The notes beneath the pieces were generated by a model. The model saw nothing but the letters and a program-made list of their open reading frames with translations, was not told where the DNA came from and made no database searches. A program made the position numbers and the translations under genes. Positions 1 to 4,479 of a stretch of 5,569 nt of DNA are shown piece by piece. Source of the stretch: an uncultured Spartobacteria bacterium (GTDB taxonomy: Bacteria; Verrucomicrobiota; Verrucomicrobiia; Chthoniobacterales; JAATET01); the NCBI GenBank assembly GCA_937901895.1, contig CALGTD010000129.1, forward strand, positions 1-5,569. Direction: 5' to 3'. Every line of letters begins with the position of its first letter. Position 1 is the first letter of the stretch.

Positions 1-13
1 CTCGCCGCGTAGG

Positions 14-47
14 TGCGGAGTTGTCTTGGCGCCAAGACAACTCCGCA
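14..47. repeat. perfect 34-bp palindrome, possible terminator or palindromic repeat element
   Basis: The left arm 14-30 (TGCGGAGTTGTCTTGGC) is the exact reverse complement of the right arm 31-47, with no mismatch and no spacer. The centre is GGCGCC and the symmetry breaks at 13/48. As RNA it would fold into a very stable hairpin. A TAG at 10-12 ends one frame just before it, and short T-runs follow at 52-55 and 61-65, so a transcription terminator for an upstream gene is possible. The T-tract is neither immediate nor long, so this is not a textbook intrinsic terminator. A dispersed palindromic repeat or a dimeric regulator site are alternatives. The palindrome itself is certain; its role is inference. 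Confidence 0.6.
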
Positions 48-112
48 GGGATTTTAGAGATTTTTCGGAGCCTCATTTGCTGGGAGCGGCGAGATTTGGT
101 AGACCTCGAGCG

Positions 113-592
113 ATGAAAAATTCCCCCCTTACAATAACGTATATCCGGTCTCGGAAGGAGATCCCGACTGAGAATCAAGTCGATGTCGTCGTGGAGAAAG
201 TGTCCCGTCACTGGGAAGGCAATCACGAGCCCTTCGCGCGTCTTCGAATTTCCGAGGAGGTCTCGGAGAAGGGAGTCACCTTCAGAGTGGAGCACGTCCA
301 TCGAATCGACAAAGCCAAGGCGGCTGCGCTCATGGAGTCCCTCAAAACGCTCGAGGAGGCCGTCGAAGACTATCGACCGGATCCACGAAGCCGCCCGGTC
401 GAAGCCGAGTTCCGAACGGACGTGGATCCGGTCTCGCTTGTCTACCGGTGTGAGTTCGTGAATCGGGGGGCCGGGCCTGAGCACCGGATTTTCGTCGAGA
501 GCCGACACGAAGGCCGATTGATCGCGGCGGAACTCGCGGATTTTGTCGTTCTGGAGGAGTTCTGCAACGCGGTCACGGCGGCTGCGGGCTGA
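113..592 (+). CDS. hypothetical protein, 159 aa, family not recognised
   Basis: I do not recognise this protein. I chose the ATG at 113. The frame stays open upstream to a TTG at 26, but that TTG lies inside the 34-bp palindrome and the intervening codons look non-coding. No clear Shine-Dalgarno sequence precedes 113. The protein is soluble-looking and charged, with no signal peptide or membrane segment. It has an N-terminal basic patch (residues 10-16), a probable helix at about 66-86 rich in Ala, Lys and Glu, a Pro/Arg-rich turn at about 88-96, and alternating hydrophobic strands at about 105-130. The C-terminus is Ala-rich. The TGA at 590-592 is followed at once by the TTGACACG motif that precedes the next gene. 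It differs in character from the tail genes downstream and could be an accessory gene at the edge of the phage block. The reading frame is fairly secure; the function is unknown. Confidence 0.6.
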   Translation: MKNSPLTITYIRSRKEIPTENQVDVVVEKVSRHWEGNHEPFARLRISEEVSEKGVTFRVEHVHRIDKAKAAALMESLKTLEEAVEDYRPDPRSRPVEAEFRTDVDPVSLVYRCEFVNRGAGPEHRIFVESRHEGRLIAAELADFVVLEEFCNAVTAAAG

Positions 593-600
593 TTGACACG
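593..600 (+). promoter_or_regulatory. TTGACACG motif upstream of the 615 start (copy 1)
   Basis: TTGACACG follows the stop codon of the previous gene directly and ends 14 nt before the ATG at 615. The same 8-mer ends 12 nt before the ATG at 2021. Neither start has a recognisable Shine-Dalgarno sequence. The motif contains a -35-like TTGACA, but a -10 box at normal spacing would fall on the start codon, and nothing TATAAT-like is there. Its role is undetermined. Confidence 0.35.
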
Positions 601-614
601 CGGGCCGGTTTCTC

Positions 615-1049
615 ATGAAGCCGGCAGAATTCGACGCGCACATCCTGGAAACCGCAAATCTCGAGCTCGAGCACGAGCGATTGGGCGAGGAGCTCAAGCA
701 GCGAAAGGCGGCGATCATCGCCGAGGTGGACCGCCTCGGCACGGCCGAGGTGTCGGCCAGTGGCGGGAAGACGTTCAAGTGGGCGAGCAAGGACGGGCTG
801 TTGTCGCTGGCGGTGTCGTGGCCGGCGCCTTCGATCAAGGTCGATGCCTCAAAGATCGACCAGATCCGCACAGTGGCGGGCGATGCGTTTGCGAAGCTGT
901 TCACGAAGGTCGTGCGATTCGATCCGGTGAAGAGTTTCCGTGACGTTGCCGCTGCGGTGCTGACTCCCGCGAAGGCGAAGAAACTCGTCGGCATGTGCGA
1001 GGTGGCGGGCGCGCCGAGGGTGAAGTTCACGCGCCGCGAAGAGGCGTGA
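615..1049 (+). CDS. hypothetical phage-associated protein, 144 aa, helical N-terminus
   Basis: I do not recognise a family. The ATG at 615 is preceded by the TTGACACG motif rather than a Shine-Dalgarno sequence. Residues 5-40 are a Glu/Lys/Leu-rich stretch likely to form a long helix or coiled coil. Residues 48-70 look strand-forming (Gly-Gly-Lys, Trp55, then a hydrophobic run ending in Trp-Pro at 69-70). Residues 77-130 are probably helical with many Lys and Ala. The C-terminal tail is basic then acidic (residues 135-144). The TGA at 1047-1049 overlaps the GTG start of the next gene by 4 nt, so the two are very likely translated together. By position it could be a head or connector accessory protein or a host-interaction gene, but no motif settles this. 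Confidence 0.65.
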   Translation: MKPAEFDAHILETANLELEHERLGEELKQRKAAIIAEVDRLGTAEVSASGGKTFKWASKDGLLSLAVSWPAPSIKVDASKIDQIRTVAGDAFAKLFTKVVRFDPVKSFRDVAAAVLTPAKAKKLVGMCEVAGAPRVKFTRREEA

Positions 1050-1393
1050 TCGAGCAGATCCAGGCGGCCGCGAAGGTTTCCGGCGCTCTCACGCCCGAGA
1101 CGATCGTGCTCGAGGATGGCGATCGCGGGCGTATCGAATGCCAGGCGGTGGTCGGGCAGTTTTACTACGGCTATCAGCTCAACTCGCGTGGCGCGCGCGT
1201 GCCGGTGCGATCAGCGCCGGTGACTGTATTGCGGGTGTCGAACCCGGACCTCGTCGAGACGCTTGAGACGCACGAGCATCCGGCGATTCCGGAGGGCTGG
1301 ATCTGCGAGTTTCAGGGGCGGCGGTATCGGGTGACGCGATCGGCGGCGGACGAGCTGTCGTTCGATTTCGAAATCATGGCGGGCGTTTCGTGA
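1046..1393 (+). CDS. possible head-tail joining/connector protein, 115 aa
   Basis: The GTG at 1046 overlaps the preceding TGA in a GTGA arrangement, and an A/G-rich stretch lies just upstream. The frame is also open back to an ATG at 995, but those extra 17 codons overlap the previous gene and look non-coding. The protein appears mostly beta: strands are likely at residues 28-44 (including a Phe-Tyr-Tyr-Gly-Tyr cluster at 39-43), 51-65, 86-98 and 104-112, with a helix at 1-12. Small beta-rich proteins just upstream of the tail terminator are often head-completion or head-tail joining proteins in siphoviruses. The assignment here rests on size, predicted structure and gene order only. The TGA at 1391-1393 shares its last base with the next ATG. 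Confidence 0.6.
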   Translation: MIEQIQAAAKVSGALTPETIVLEDGDRGRIECQAVVGQFYYGYQLNSRGARVPVRSAPVTVLRVSNPDLVETLETHEHPAIPEGWICEFQGRRYRVTRSAADELSFDFEIMAGVS

Positions 1394-1932
1394 TGAGGAA
1401 GACCGAGATTCGCACGCCCTTTGACGCGCTCGAGGTGAATCTGGGCGCCTTCCTGGAACGACGTCTGAAACGTCGGCATCTTCCGCTGCAGATCCTGGTG
1501 ACCAACAGCGACGAGGAGATGGCGGGGGAGGGGCACGTGCTCGAGATCGACGCGCACACGGACATCAACGACGAGGGAGCGGTGATGTTCGACGTGGCAG
1601 TGCAGATCACGCTCTCGAGTCACGACTCGAAGCCGCGGATCCACAAGCAGCTCGCGGCCGACATCTTCGAGGCGATCTTCTGCGTCCCGCAGCCGAGGAA
1701 TCGGCGGCTTCGCGCGACTCCGGAGGTGCTGCGAGCGCTCAATCGCGTGCCAGGCGAACCGGACAACCGGCCGGGGCCGGGAATTCACGTCTGGGATCTC
1801 AACGGACCGTCGATGTCTATGGGCCCGGAGGGACAGACGCTCAAAACCTTCATCGTCGCGCGGGCGCAGCTGCAGCCGGGGAACTGGAAGGGAGCACTTC
1901 CTTACGGGCAGTTTGACGGTCTGAAGGTCTGA
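1393..1932 (+). CDS. possible tail terminator/tail completion protein, 179 aa
   Basis: The ATG at 1393 overlaps the preceding stop in TGATG, and no Shine-Dalgarno sequence is visible, so translation is probably coupled. A GTG at 1390 in the same frame is an equally possible start. A helix with many Arg and Lys is likely at residues 10-30, followed by strands at 32-37, 47-54 and 63-75, a helix at 82-97, and a Pro/Arg-rich loop at 99-135. A small N-terminal helix followed by a strand-helix-strand core, just before the tail-tube gene, fits a gpU-like tail terminator by position. That is inference, because no family signature was recognised. The 3' end is odd: the last four residues (Gly-Leu-Lys-Val) and the TGA come from the GGTCTGAA tandem array, so the original C-terminus may have been changed when the array formed. 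Confidence 0.65.
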   Translation: MRKTEIRTPFDALEVNLGAFLERRLKRRHLPLQILVTNSDEEMAGEGHVLEIDAHTDINDEGAVMFDVAVQITLSSHDSKPRIHKQLAADIFEAIFCVPQPRNRRLRATPEVLRALNRVPGEPDNRPGPGIHVWDLNGPSMSMGPEGQTLKTFIVARAQLQPGNWKGALPYGQFDGLKV

Positions 1933-1977
1933 AGGTCTGAAGGTCTGAAGGTCTGAAGGTCTGAAGGTCTGAAGGTC
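1918..1977. repeat. tandem array of GGTCTGAA, 7.5 copies
   Basis: There are seven perfect 8-bp copies of GGTCTGAA from 1918 to 1973, then GGTC at 1974-1977. It overlaps the 3' end of the upstream gene and supplies its stop codon. Because the unit is 8 bp, 24 bp of array passes through all three phases and places a TGA in every + strand frame, while the - strand stays open. A degenerate relative lies at 2947-2983. The repeat is certain; its origin and role are unknown. Confidence 0.97.
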
Positions 1978-2000
1978 GACTTTCGACCGAGCGGCGCGTG

Positions 2001-2008
2001 TTGACACG
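2001..2008 (+). promoter_or_regulatory. TTGACACG motif upstream of the 2021 start (copy 2)
   Basis: This is an exact copy of the 8-mer at 593-600, here ending 12 nt before the ATG at 2021. Both copies are followed by a G/C-rich stretch containing GGGC and then by a pyrimidine-rich end before the ATG. No Shine-Dalgarno sequence is present at this start either. It lies between the tandem array and the probable tail-tube gene. It could be a transcriptional or translational signal; the sequence does not decide which. Confidence 0.35.
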
Positions 2009-2020
2009 GGCGCTGCCGCT

Positions 2021-2443
2021 ATGGCGGGACTGAATTCCTGGGGCAACGCCGATGTGGACGGCGACTACGTTTTTTCGGTGACGGCCGAGGATTTCGGCAT
2101 CATCGAGGCATCCGACGCGAGCATTGACGCGACGGGCGAGGACGAGGCCTACGATCCCGCCACCGGCGATCTCGCGATCTTCGGCATGCACACCTCCGGC
2201 AAGGCGGAGCGCACGCTGACGATGACGACGCTGCGCAACGAGGACTACACCGAGCTCGAGGTGGGCGCCGAAATCACGCTCACCATGGCGGTCGCGATCG
2301 CGGGCCACACATTTTCCAGCTGCACGCACATCGTGCGCGGCATCAGCGAGAGCGTGCAATTCGGCAAGCTCATGAAGTCGAACATCCGCATCGTCACGAT
2401 CCCGTTCTCCTCGGGCGGTGGCGGCGGCGGCGGCGGGGCGTAG
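2021..2443 (+). CDS. probable major tail (tube) protein, 140 aa
   Basis: A small beta-rich acidic protein in the position of the tail-tube gene, between the putative tail terminator and the assembly-chaperone/tape-measure genes. Strands are likely at residues 15-20, 51-56, 63-70, 84-94, 97-106 and 121-129. The segment at 108-129, a Ser/Val/Gln stretch then Phe-Gly-Lys-Leu and a closing hydrophobic strand, resembles the closing part of small tube proteins; this is a resemblance, not a domain match. The ATG at 2021 has no Shine-Dalgarno sequence but does have the TTGACACG motif 12 nt upstream. The C-terminus is eight consecutive glycines (residues 132-139) and Ala, encoded by a GGC-rich microsatellite. 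Tube subunits are made in many copies, so separate expression control after the array would make sense, but no promoter is evident. Confidence 0.65.
   Translation: MAGLNSWGNADVDGDYVFSVTAEDFGIIEASDASIDATGEDEAYDPATGDLAIFGMHTSGKAERTLTMTTLRNEDYTELEVGAEITLTMAVAIAGHTFSSCTHIVRGISESVQFGKLMKSNIRIVTIPFSSGGGGGGGGA
2414..2440 (+). repeat. GGC-type microsatellite encoding a C-terminal glycine run
   Basis: Eight glycine codons (GGC, GGT, five GGC, GGG) followed by GCG lead directly into the TAG at 2441. Slippage by whole triplets would change the number of glycines without breaking the frame. Such a tract is probably a flexible surface tail on the putative tube subunit. Confidence 0.85.
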
Positions 2444-2460
2444 GCCCTGCACCACGCAAC

Positions 2461-2464
2461 AGGA
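2461..2464 (+). promoter_or_regulatory. AGGA ribosome binding site for the 2471 gene
   Basis: AGGA lies 6 nt before the ATG at 2471, in the 27-nt gap after the tail-tube gene. It supports this ATG as the start. Confidence 0.5.
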
Positions 2465-2470
2465 CCAAGT

Positions 2471-2932
2471 ATGCAGGTCAAAGAAACCACCCTGAGCCGC
2501 CTTGCGGCGGCCTTCTTCACGCTCGGGCACTTCGAGCGCAAAAAGAACCCTTGTCTGTGGTTCCGCATCGATGGCGTCGAGCGCGGGACCTTCTTTTTCG
2601 AGCGCGGACAGAAGGGACCGGACCTCGATCTGGAGGCGGCGGAGGCCGCATTCATGAATCCGGACCGCGCCGACACCGAATCGCTCGAGAAGCTGCTGGC
2701 GCTCGTGCCGAAGGAGCATCACGCGCTCGCACGAAAGCTCTTTCGCACCGGGCAGGTCGCGTTTTTTGCGAAGGCGACCGACAACTACAAGCATCACACG
2801 ATGGCGCTGCTGAATCGCTCGAAGAAAGAGCAGGGGATGTCGTTCGAAACGCGTGGGCGGCGAGTGTTTTTCGCAGGTCGAAAGGCTGACGAGCGGAAGA
2901 TCGCGGAGCTGCGGCAGGAAGCGAAGTTTTAA
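2471..2932 (+). CDS. hypothetical protein in tail block, 153 aa
   Basis: I do not recognise this family. The ATG at 2471 has AGGA at a 6-nt spacing. The protein is basic and rich in Phe and Lys. It begins with a short amphipathic helix (residues 6-17), followed by a strand-like region with three consecutive Phe (41-43). Helices are likely at 53-62, 70-79 (Ser-Leu-Glu-Lys-Leu-Leu) and 82-101, and a charged C-terminal helix at 139-151. There is no signal peptide or clear membrane segment. The TAA at 2930-2932 overlaps the strong ribosome binding site (2931-2937) of the next gene. It lies between the putative tail-tube gene and the chaperone pair, where lambda has nothing, so it may be an additional tail or assembly factor specific to this phage group. 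Function unassigned. Confidence 0.7.
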   Translation: MQVKETTLSRLAAAFFTLGHFERKKNPCLWFRIDGVERGTFFFERGQKGPDLDLEAAEAAFMNPDRADTESLEKLLALVPKEHHALARKLFRTGQVAFFAKATDNYKHHTMALLNRSKKEQGMSFETRGRRVFFAGRKADERKIAELRQEAKF

Positions 2933-2937
2933 GGAGG
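2931..2937 (+). promoter_or_regulatory. strong ribosome binding site AAGGAGG fixing the GTG start at 2946
   Basis: AAGGAGG begins within the TAA of the upstream gene and is separated by 8 nt from the GTG at 2946. It is the only full-length Shine-Dalgarno match seen in the window. It decides that the repeat-derived codons just after 2946 are translated. Confidence 0.85.
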
Positions 2938-2945
2938 GCCGAAGA

Positions 2946-3434
2946 GTGTCTGAAAGTCGAAAGTCGGAAGGTCTGAAGGTCGAGGGAGTGCCGACGTCCG
3001 CACTTCCGGAGGACGGTGGGGCCGCGCTGCGCGAGATGGCGATGCGCGGGGTGGGGCCGACATGGCGCGGCCACGTGCTGCTGCCGGCCGCGGATCACGT
3101 CGATCTGCTCGAGCGCACGGACAACGCGATCATTTCCAGCCGACCGGCGGGGATCTTCGACGTGATGGCGTTCCTGTTCATCATGACGGCCGACGAGGAT
3201 CTCGTGTTCGACGCGGCCTATCCGCTCGCCAGCGACGGGAGCGCGAGCTTCTCCATGCGCGACTGGCAAAAGGCGGTGCACAAATGGGCCAGAAGCCTCG
3301 ATCCCCGGCTCGATGCGGCGGAGTGCAAGGATCTCGGGACGCGGCTGGGCATCGTGAATGCGCAGATCGCGGCGAGCGGGTTCCGGTCGGTCGACGGCGA
3401 CGGGCCATCTTCGGAGCGAGACTCGGGAAACTAG
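2946..3434 (+). CDS. probable tail assembly chaperone, short form (lambda gpG analogue), 162 aa
   Basis: Translation should start at the GTG at 2946, served by AAGGAGG at 2931-2937; other in-frame starts (GTG 2853, first internal ATG 3036) have no such support. Residues 2-14 are encoded by a degenerate copy of the GGTCTGAA repeat and look like an added tail. The body begins at about residue 25. Likely helices include 25-33, 67-80 (hydrophobic, Val-Met-Ala-Phe-Leu-Phe), 105-117 and 122-145. The role is inferred from position between the tail-tube and tape-measure genes and from the frameshift signal at its end. In lambda, gpG and gpG-T coat the tape measure and recruit tube subunits. The ORF ends with codons TCG GGA AAC TAG, and the last sense codons form the slippery heptamer at 3425-3431. 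No family was recognised from the amino-acid sequence alone. Confidence 0.7.
   Translation: MSESRKSEGLKVEGVPTSALPEDGGAALREMAMRGVGPTWRGHVLLPAADHVDLLERTDNAIISSRPAGIFDVMAFLFIMTADEDLVFDAAYPLASDGSASFSMRDWQKAVHKWARSLDPRLDAAECKDLGTRLGIVNAQIAASGFRSVDGDGPSSERDSGN
2947..2983. repeat. degenerate GTCTGAAG-type repeat inside the chaperone 5' end
   Basis: Units can be parsed as GTCTGAAA, GTCGAAA, GTCGGAAG, GTCTGAAG and a partial GTCGA. The fourth unit is a perfect rotation of the array unit at 1918-1977, and the others differ by substitutions or a one-base loss. Because of those differences this frame has no TGA and stays coding. Confidence 0.8.
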
Positions 3435-3480
3435 CGAGCCCCGCATGGTCGGCGTTTTACGAGACGCGGCTGGGCGGGGC
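3425..3480 (+). promoter_or_regulatory. programmed -1 ribosomal frameshift signal (slippery heptamer plus stem)
   Basis: The heptamer G GGA AAC (3425-3431) is in the X XXY YYZ register of the upstream ORF and is followed directly by its TAG (3432-3434). After a -1 slip the P- and A-site tRNAs re-pair with GGG and AAA, and decoding resumes with CTA at 3431 in an ORF open to 3691. After a 6-nt spacer, GCCCCGC (3438-3444) can pair with GCGGGGC (3474-3480), giving seven G-C pairs; GCGT/ACGC (3452-3455 with 3464-3467) can pair inside the loop. Lambda uses GGGAAAG between G and T. A stop codon in the next A site and a stem at this distance are both known to favour slippage. The sequence elements are seen directly; activity is inferred. 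Confidence 0.82.
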
Positions 3481-3691
3481 GACGGAGCGGGAGTTCATTC
3501 GGAAGCGGCTTCCCTACGCGGTGGGGCTGCAGAGGATCCACGCGAGCCTGGTGTGGGAGGGAGCGAAGACGATGTGGCTCCTCGATGCGGCGCTGCTGGA
3601 TGCCAGGGCGGCACACAATCGCGCGGAACATCGGGCAGCGCTCGATCTGGACGAGCCGCTCGGGGTGGATGACATGCAGTTCTTCGACTGA
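3431..3691 (+). CDS. tail assembly chaperone frameshift extension (lambda T analogue), 86 aa, expressed as a 248-aa fusion
   Basis: This ORF is in the -1 frame relative to the 2946 ORF. The frame is technically open back to an ATG at 3062, but upstream of about 3400 its translation is Arg/Gly-rich shadow sequence. It becomes protein-like just at the slippery site. No ATG with a ribosome binding site lies near 3431; the first in-frame GTGs (3521, 3551) would remove much of it. Predicted expression is therefore as a C-terminal extension added by -1 frameshifting, joining 162 residues to 86. Within the extension, residues 6-13 are aromatic-rich (Trp, Phe, Tyr), 16-27 are helical and charged, 36-70 form a long probable helix, and the end is acidic (Asp/Glu, closing with Phe-Phe-Asp). 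In lambda the T part is thought to contact the tail-tube protein. The TGA at 3689-3691 overlaps the next ATG. Confidence 0.72.
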   Translation, partial: LASPAWSAFYETRLGGATEREFIRKRLPYAVGLQRIHASLVWEGAKTMWLLDAALLDARAAHNRAEHRAALDLDEPLGVDDMQFFD

Positions 3692-4479
3692 TGGCAGACC
3701 TTCTCGACATCCGCGTCGACACGACGAAGTTCTTTTCCGCGCTCGGGATGCTGCTGAAGATCCTGCCCGACGAGCTGAGGGAGAAGGCGATGCGGCAGAG
3801 CTTTCGCCGGCTGATGCAGCGCATCCAGGACTGGACGCCGCCGCACTCCGGAAAACGCGGCAGCAGCGGCCCGGAGGCACAGAAGCAGGGCGCGGCGGCG
3901 GTGCGTCGGGATCTGCTGCGGATCGTTACCATCGTCGAGCCGGAGGTGCTCGAGTTCTGGCAGACGGTGAATCGCGGGAGGCGGCACATCGGGCATCTCA
4001 AGCTGAATCGCAAGGACGGCACGGAATACGAGCTCACCGATCTCGAGCTCGATCCGGAGGGGAGCTCGATTGGGCGGCATCATCAGCGCGAGCGCGACCG
4101 GCGCGGGCGCGTGAGAAAGGGCGCGAAGAAGCGGGTGGTGACGACGGCCGATCGCTTTCGCGCGTATCTCGAGCAACCGCAGGCGCACGTCGGTATCGCA
4201 AAGGGCGGCTGGTTGCCGGCGATGTCGAGGCTCGGCGGGGTGGGCGTGGCATGGATTGCCAGGCACGGCGGGCAGGGCGGCAGCTATCACGAGCGGTTCA
4301 GCAGCAAGCTCATCGAATTCACGGCGCGCAACGCGTCAAAGTCGATCGGCAGCCTGGCACCACGCCTGGTGCGCTCGAGCATGCGGGCTGAGACGAGGGC
4401 GATCATTCGCGACATGGAGAGGGCGACGAAGAGCGCCGCCGGCATGGCGAAGCTGACAAAACGAGTGGGAAATGGCTGA
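3691..4479 (+). CDS. probable minor tail or virion assembly protein, 262 aa
   Basis: The ATG at 3691 overlaps the frameshift-extension stop in TGATG, with no Shine-Dalgarno sequence, so translation is probably coupled. The N-terminus (residues 1-45) is helical with a hydrophobic/basic pattern. Residues 49-58 (Thr-Pro-Pro-His-Ser-Gly-Lys-Arg-Gly) followed by Ala- and Gln-rich helix 62-80 resemble what I recall of phage minor tail or gp10/gpZ-like proteins. Residues 129-148 are very basic (mostly Arg, Lys, His). A segment Lys-Gly-Gly-Trp-Leu-Pro-Ala at 171-177 leads to Gly-rich residues 181-198. The C-terminal 205-260 is helical and basic. It lies between the chaperones and the tape measure, so a tail-tip or tail-completion role is plausible. 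The family assignment is by resemblance and position only. It overlaps the next gene by 8 nt. Confidence 0.6.
   Translation: MADLLDIRVDTTKFFSALGMLLKILPDELREKAMRQSFRRLMQRIQDWTPPHSGKRGSSGPEAQKQGAAAVRRDLLRIVTIVEPEVLEFWQTVNRGRRHIGHLKLNRKDGTEYELTDLELDPEGSSIGRHHQRERDRRGRVRKGAKKRVVTTADRFRAYLEQPQAHVGIAKGGWLPAMSRLGGVGVAWIARHGGQGGSYHERFSSKLIEFTARNASKSIGSLAPRLVRSSMRAETRAIIRDMERATKSAAGMAKLTKRVGNG

Noticed and set aside
1..12. Possible end of an upstream gene (codons CTC GCC GCG TAG)
   Set aside because: Three codons and a stop are too little to support a coding feature, although the palindrome right after it would fit a gene end.
593..620. TTGACA at 593 or 2001 as a sigma-70 promoter for the following gene
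   Set aside because: A -10 box at 16-18 nt would overlap the start codon and no TATAAT-like hexamer is present, so it cannot simply drive the full ORF.
1918..1977. CRISPR array
   Set aside because: The 8-bp units are directly adjacent with no spacers, so this is a simple tandem repeat.
1850..2797. Long minus-strand ORF of 315 codons
   Set aside because: It is antisense to the tail-tube and 2471 genes, Arg/Ala-rich, kept open by GC-rich third positions and by the repeat array, which has no stop on the minus strand.
2924..2945. Possible +1 frameshift joining the 2471 and 2946 ORFs at AAG TTT TAA
   Set aside because: The frames would join, but AAGGAGG at an 8-nt spacing to the GTG at 2946 explains the second ORF fully, and there is no stimulatory element upstream of the TTT.
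3062..3400. Upstream part of the -1 frame ORF starting at ATG 3062
   Set aside because: Its translation here is Arg/Gly-rich shadow of the chaperone frame, without a ribosome binding site; only the part from about 3431 looks like protein.
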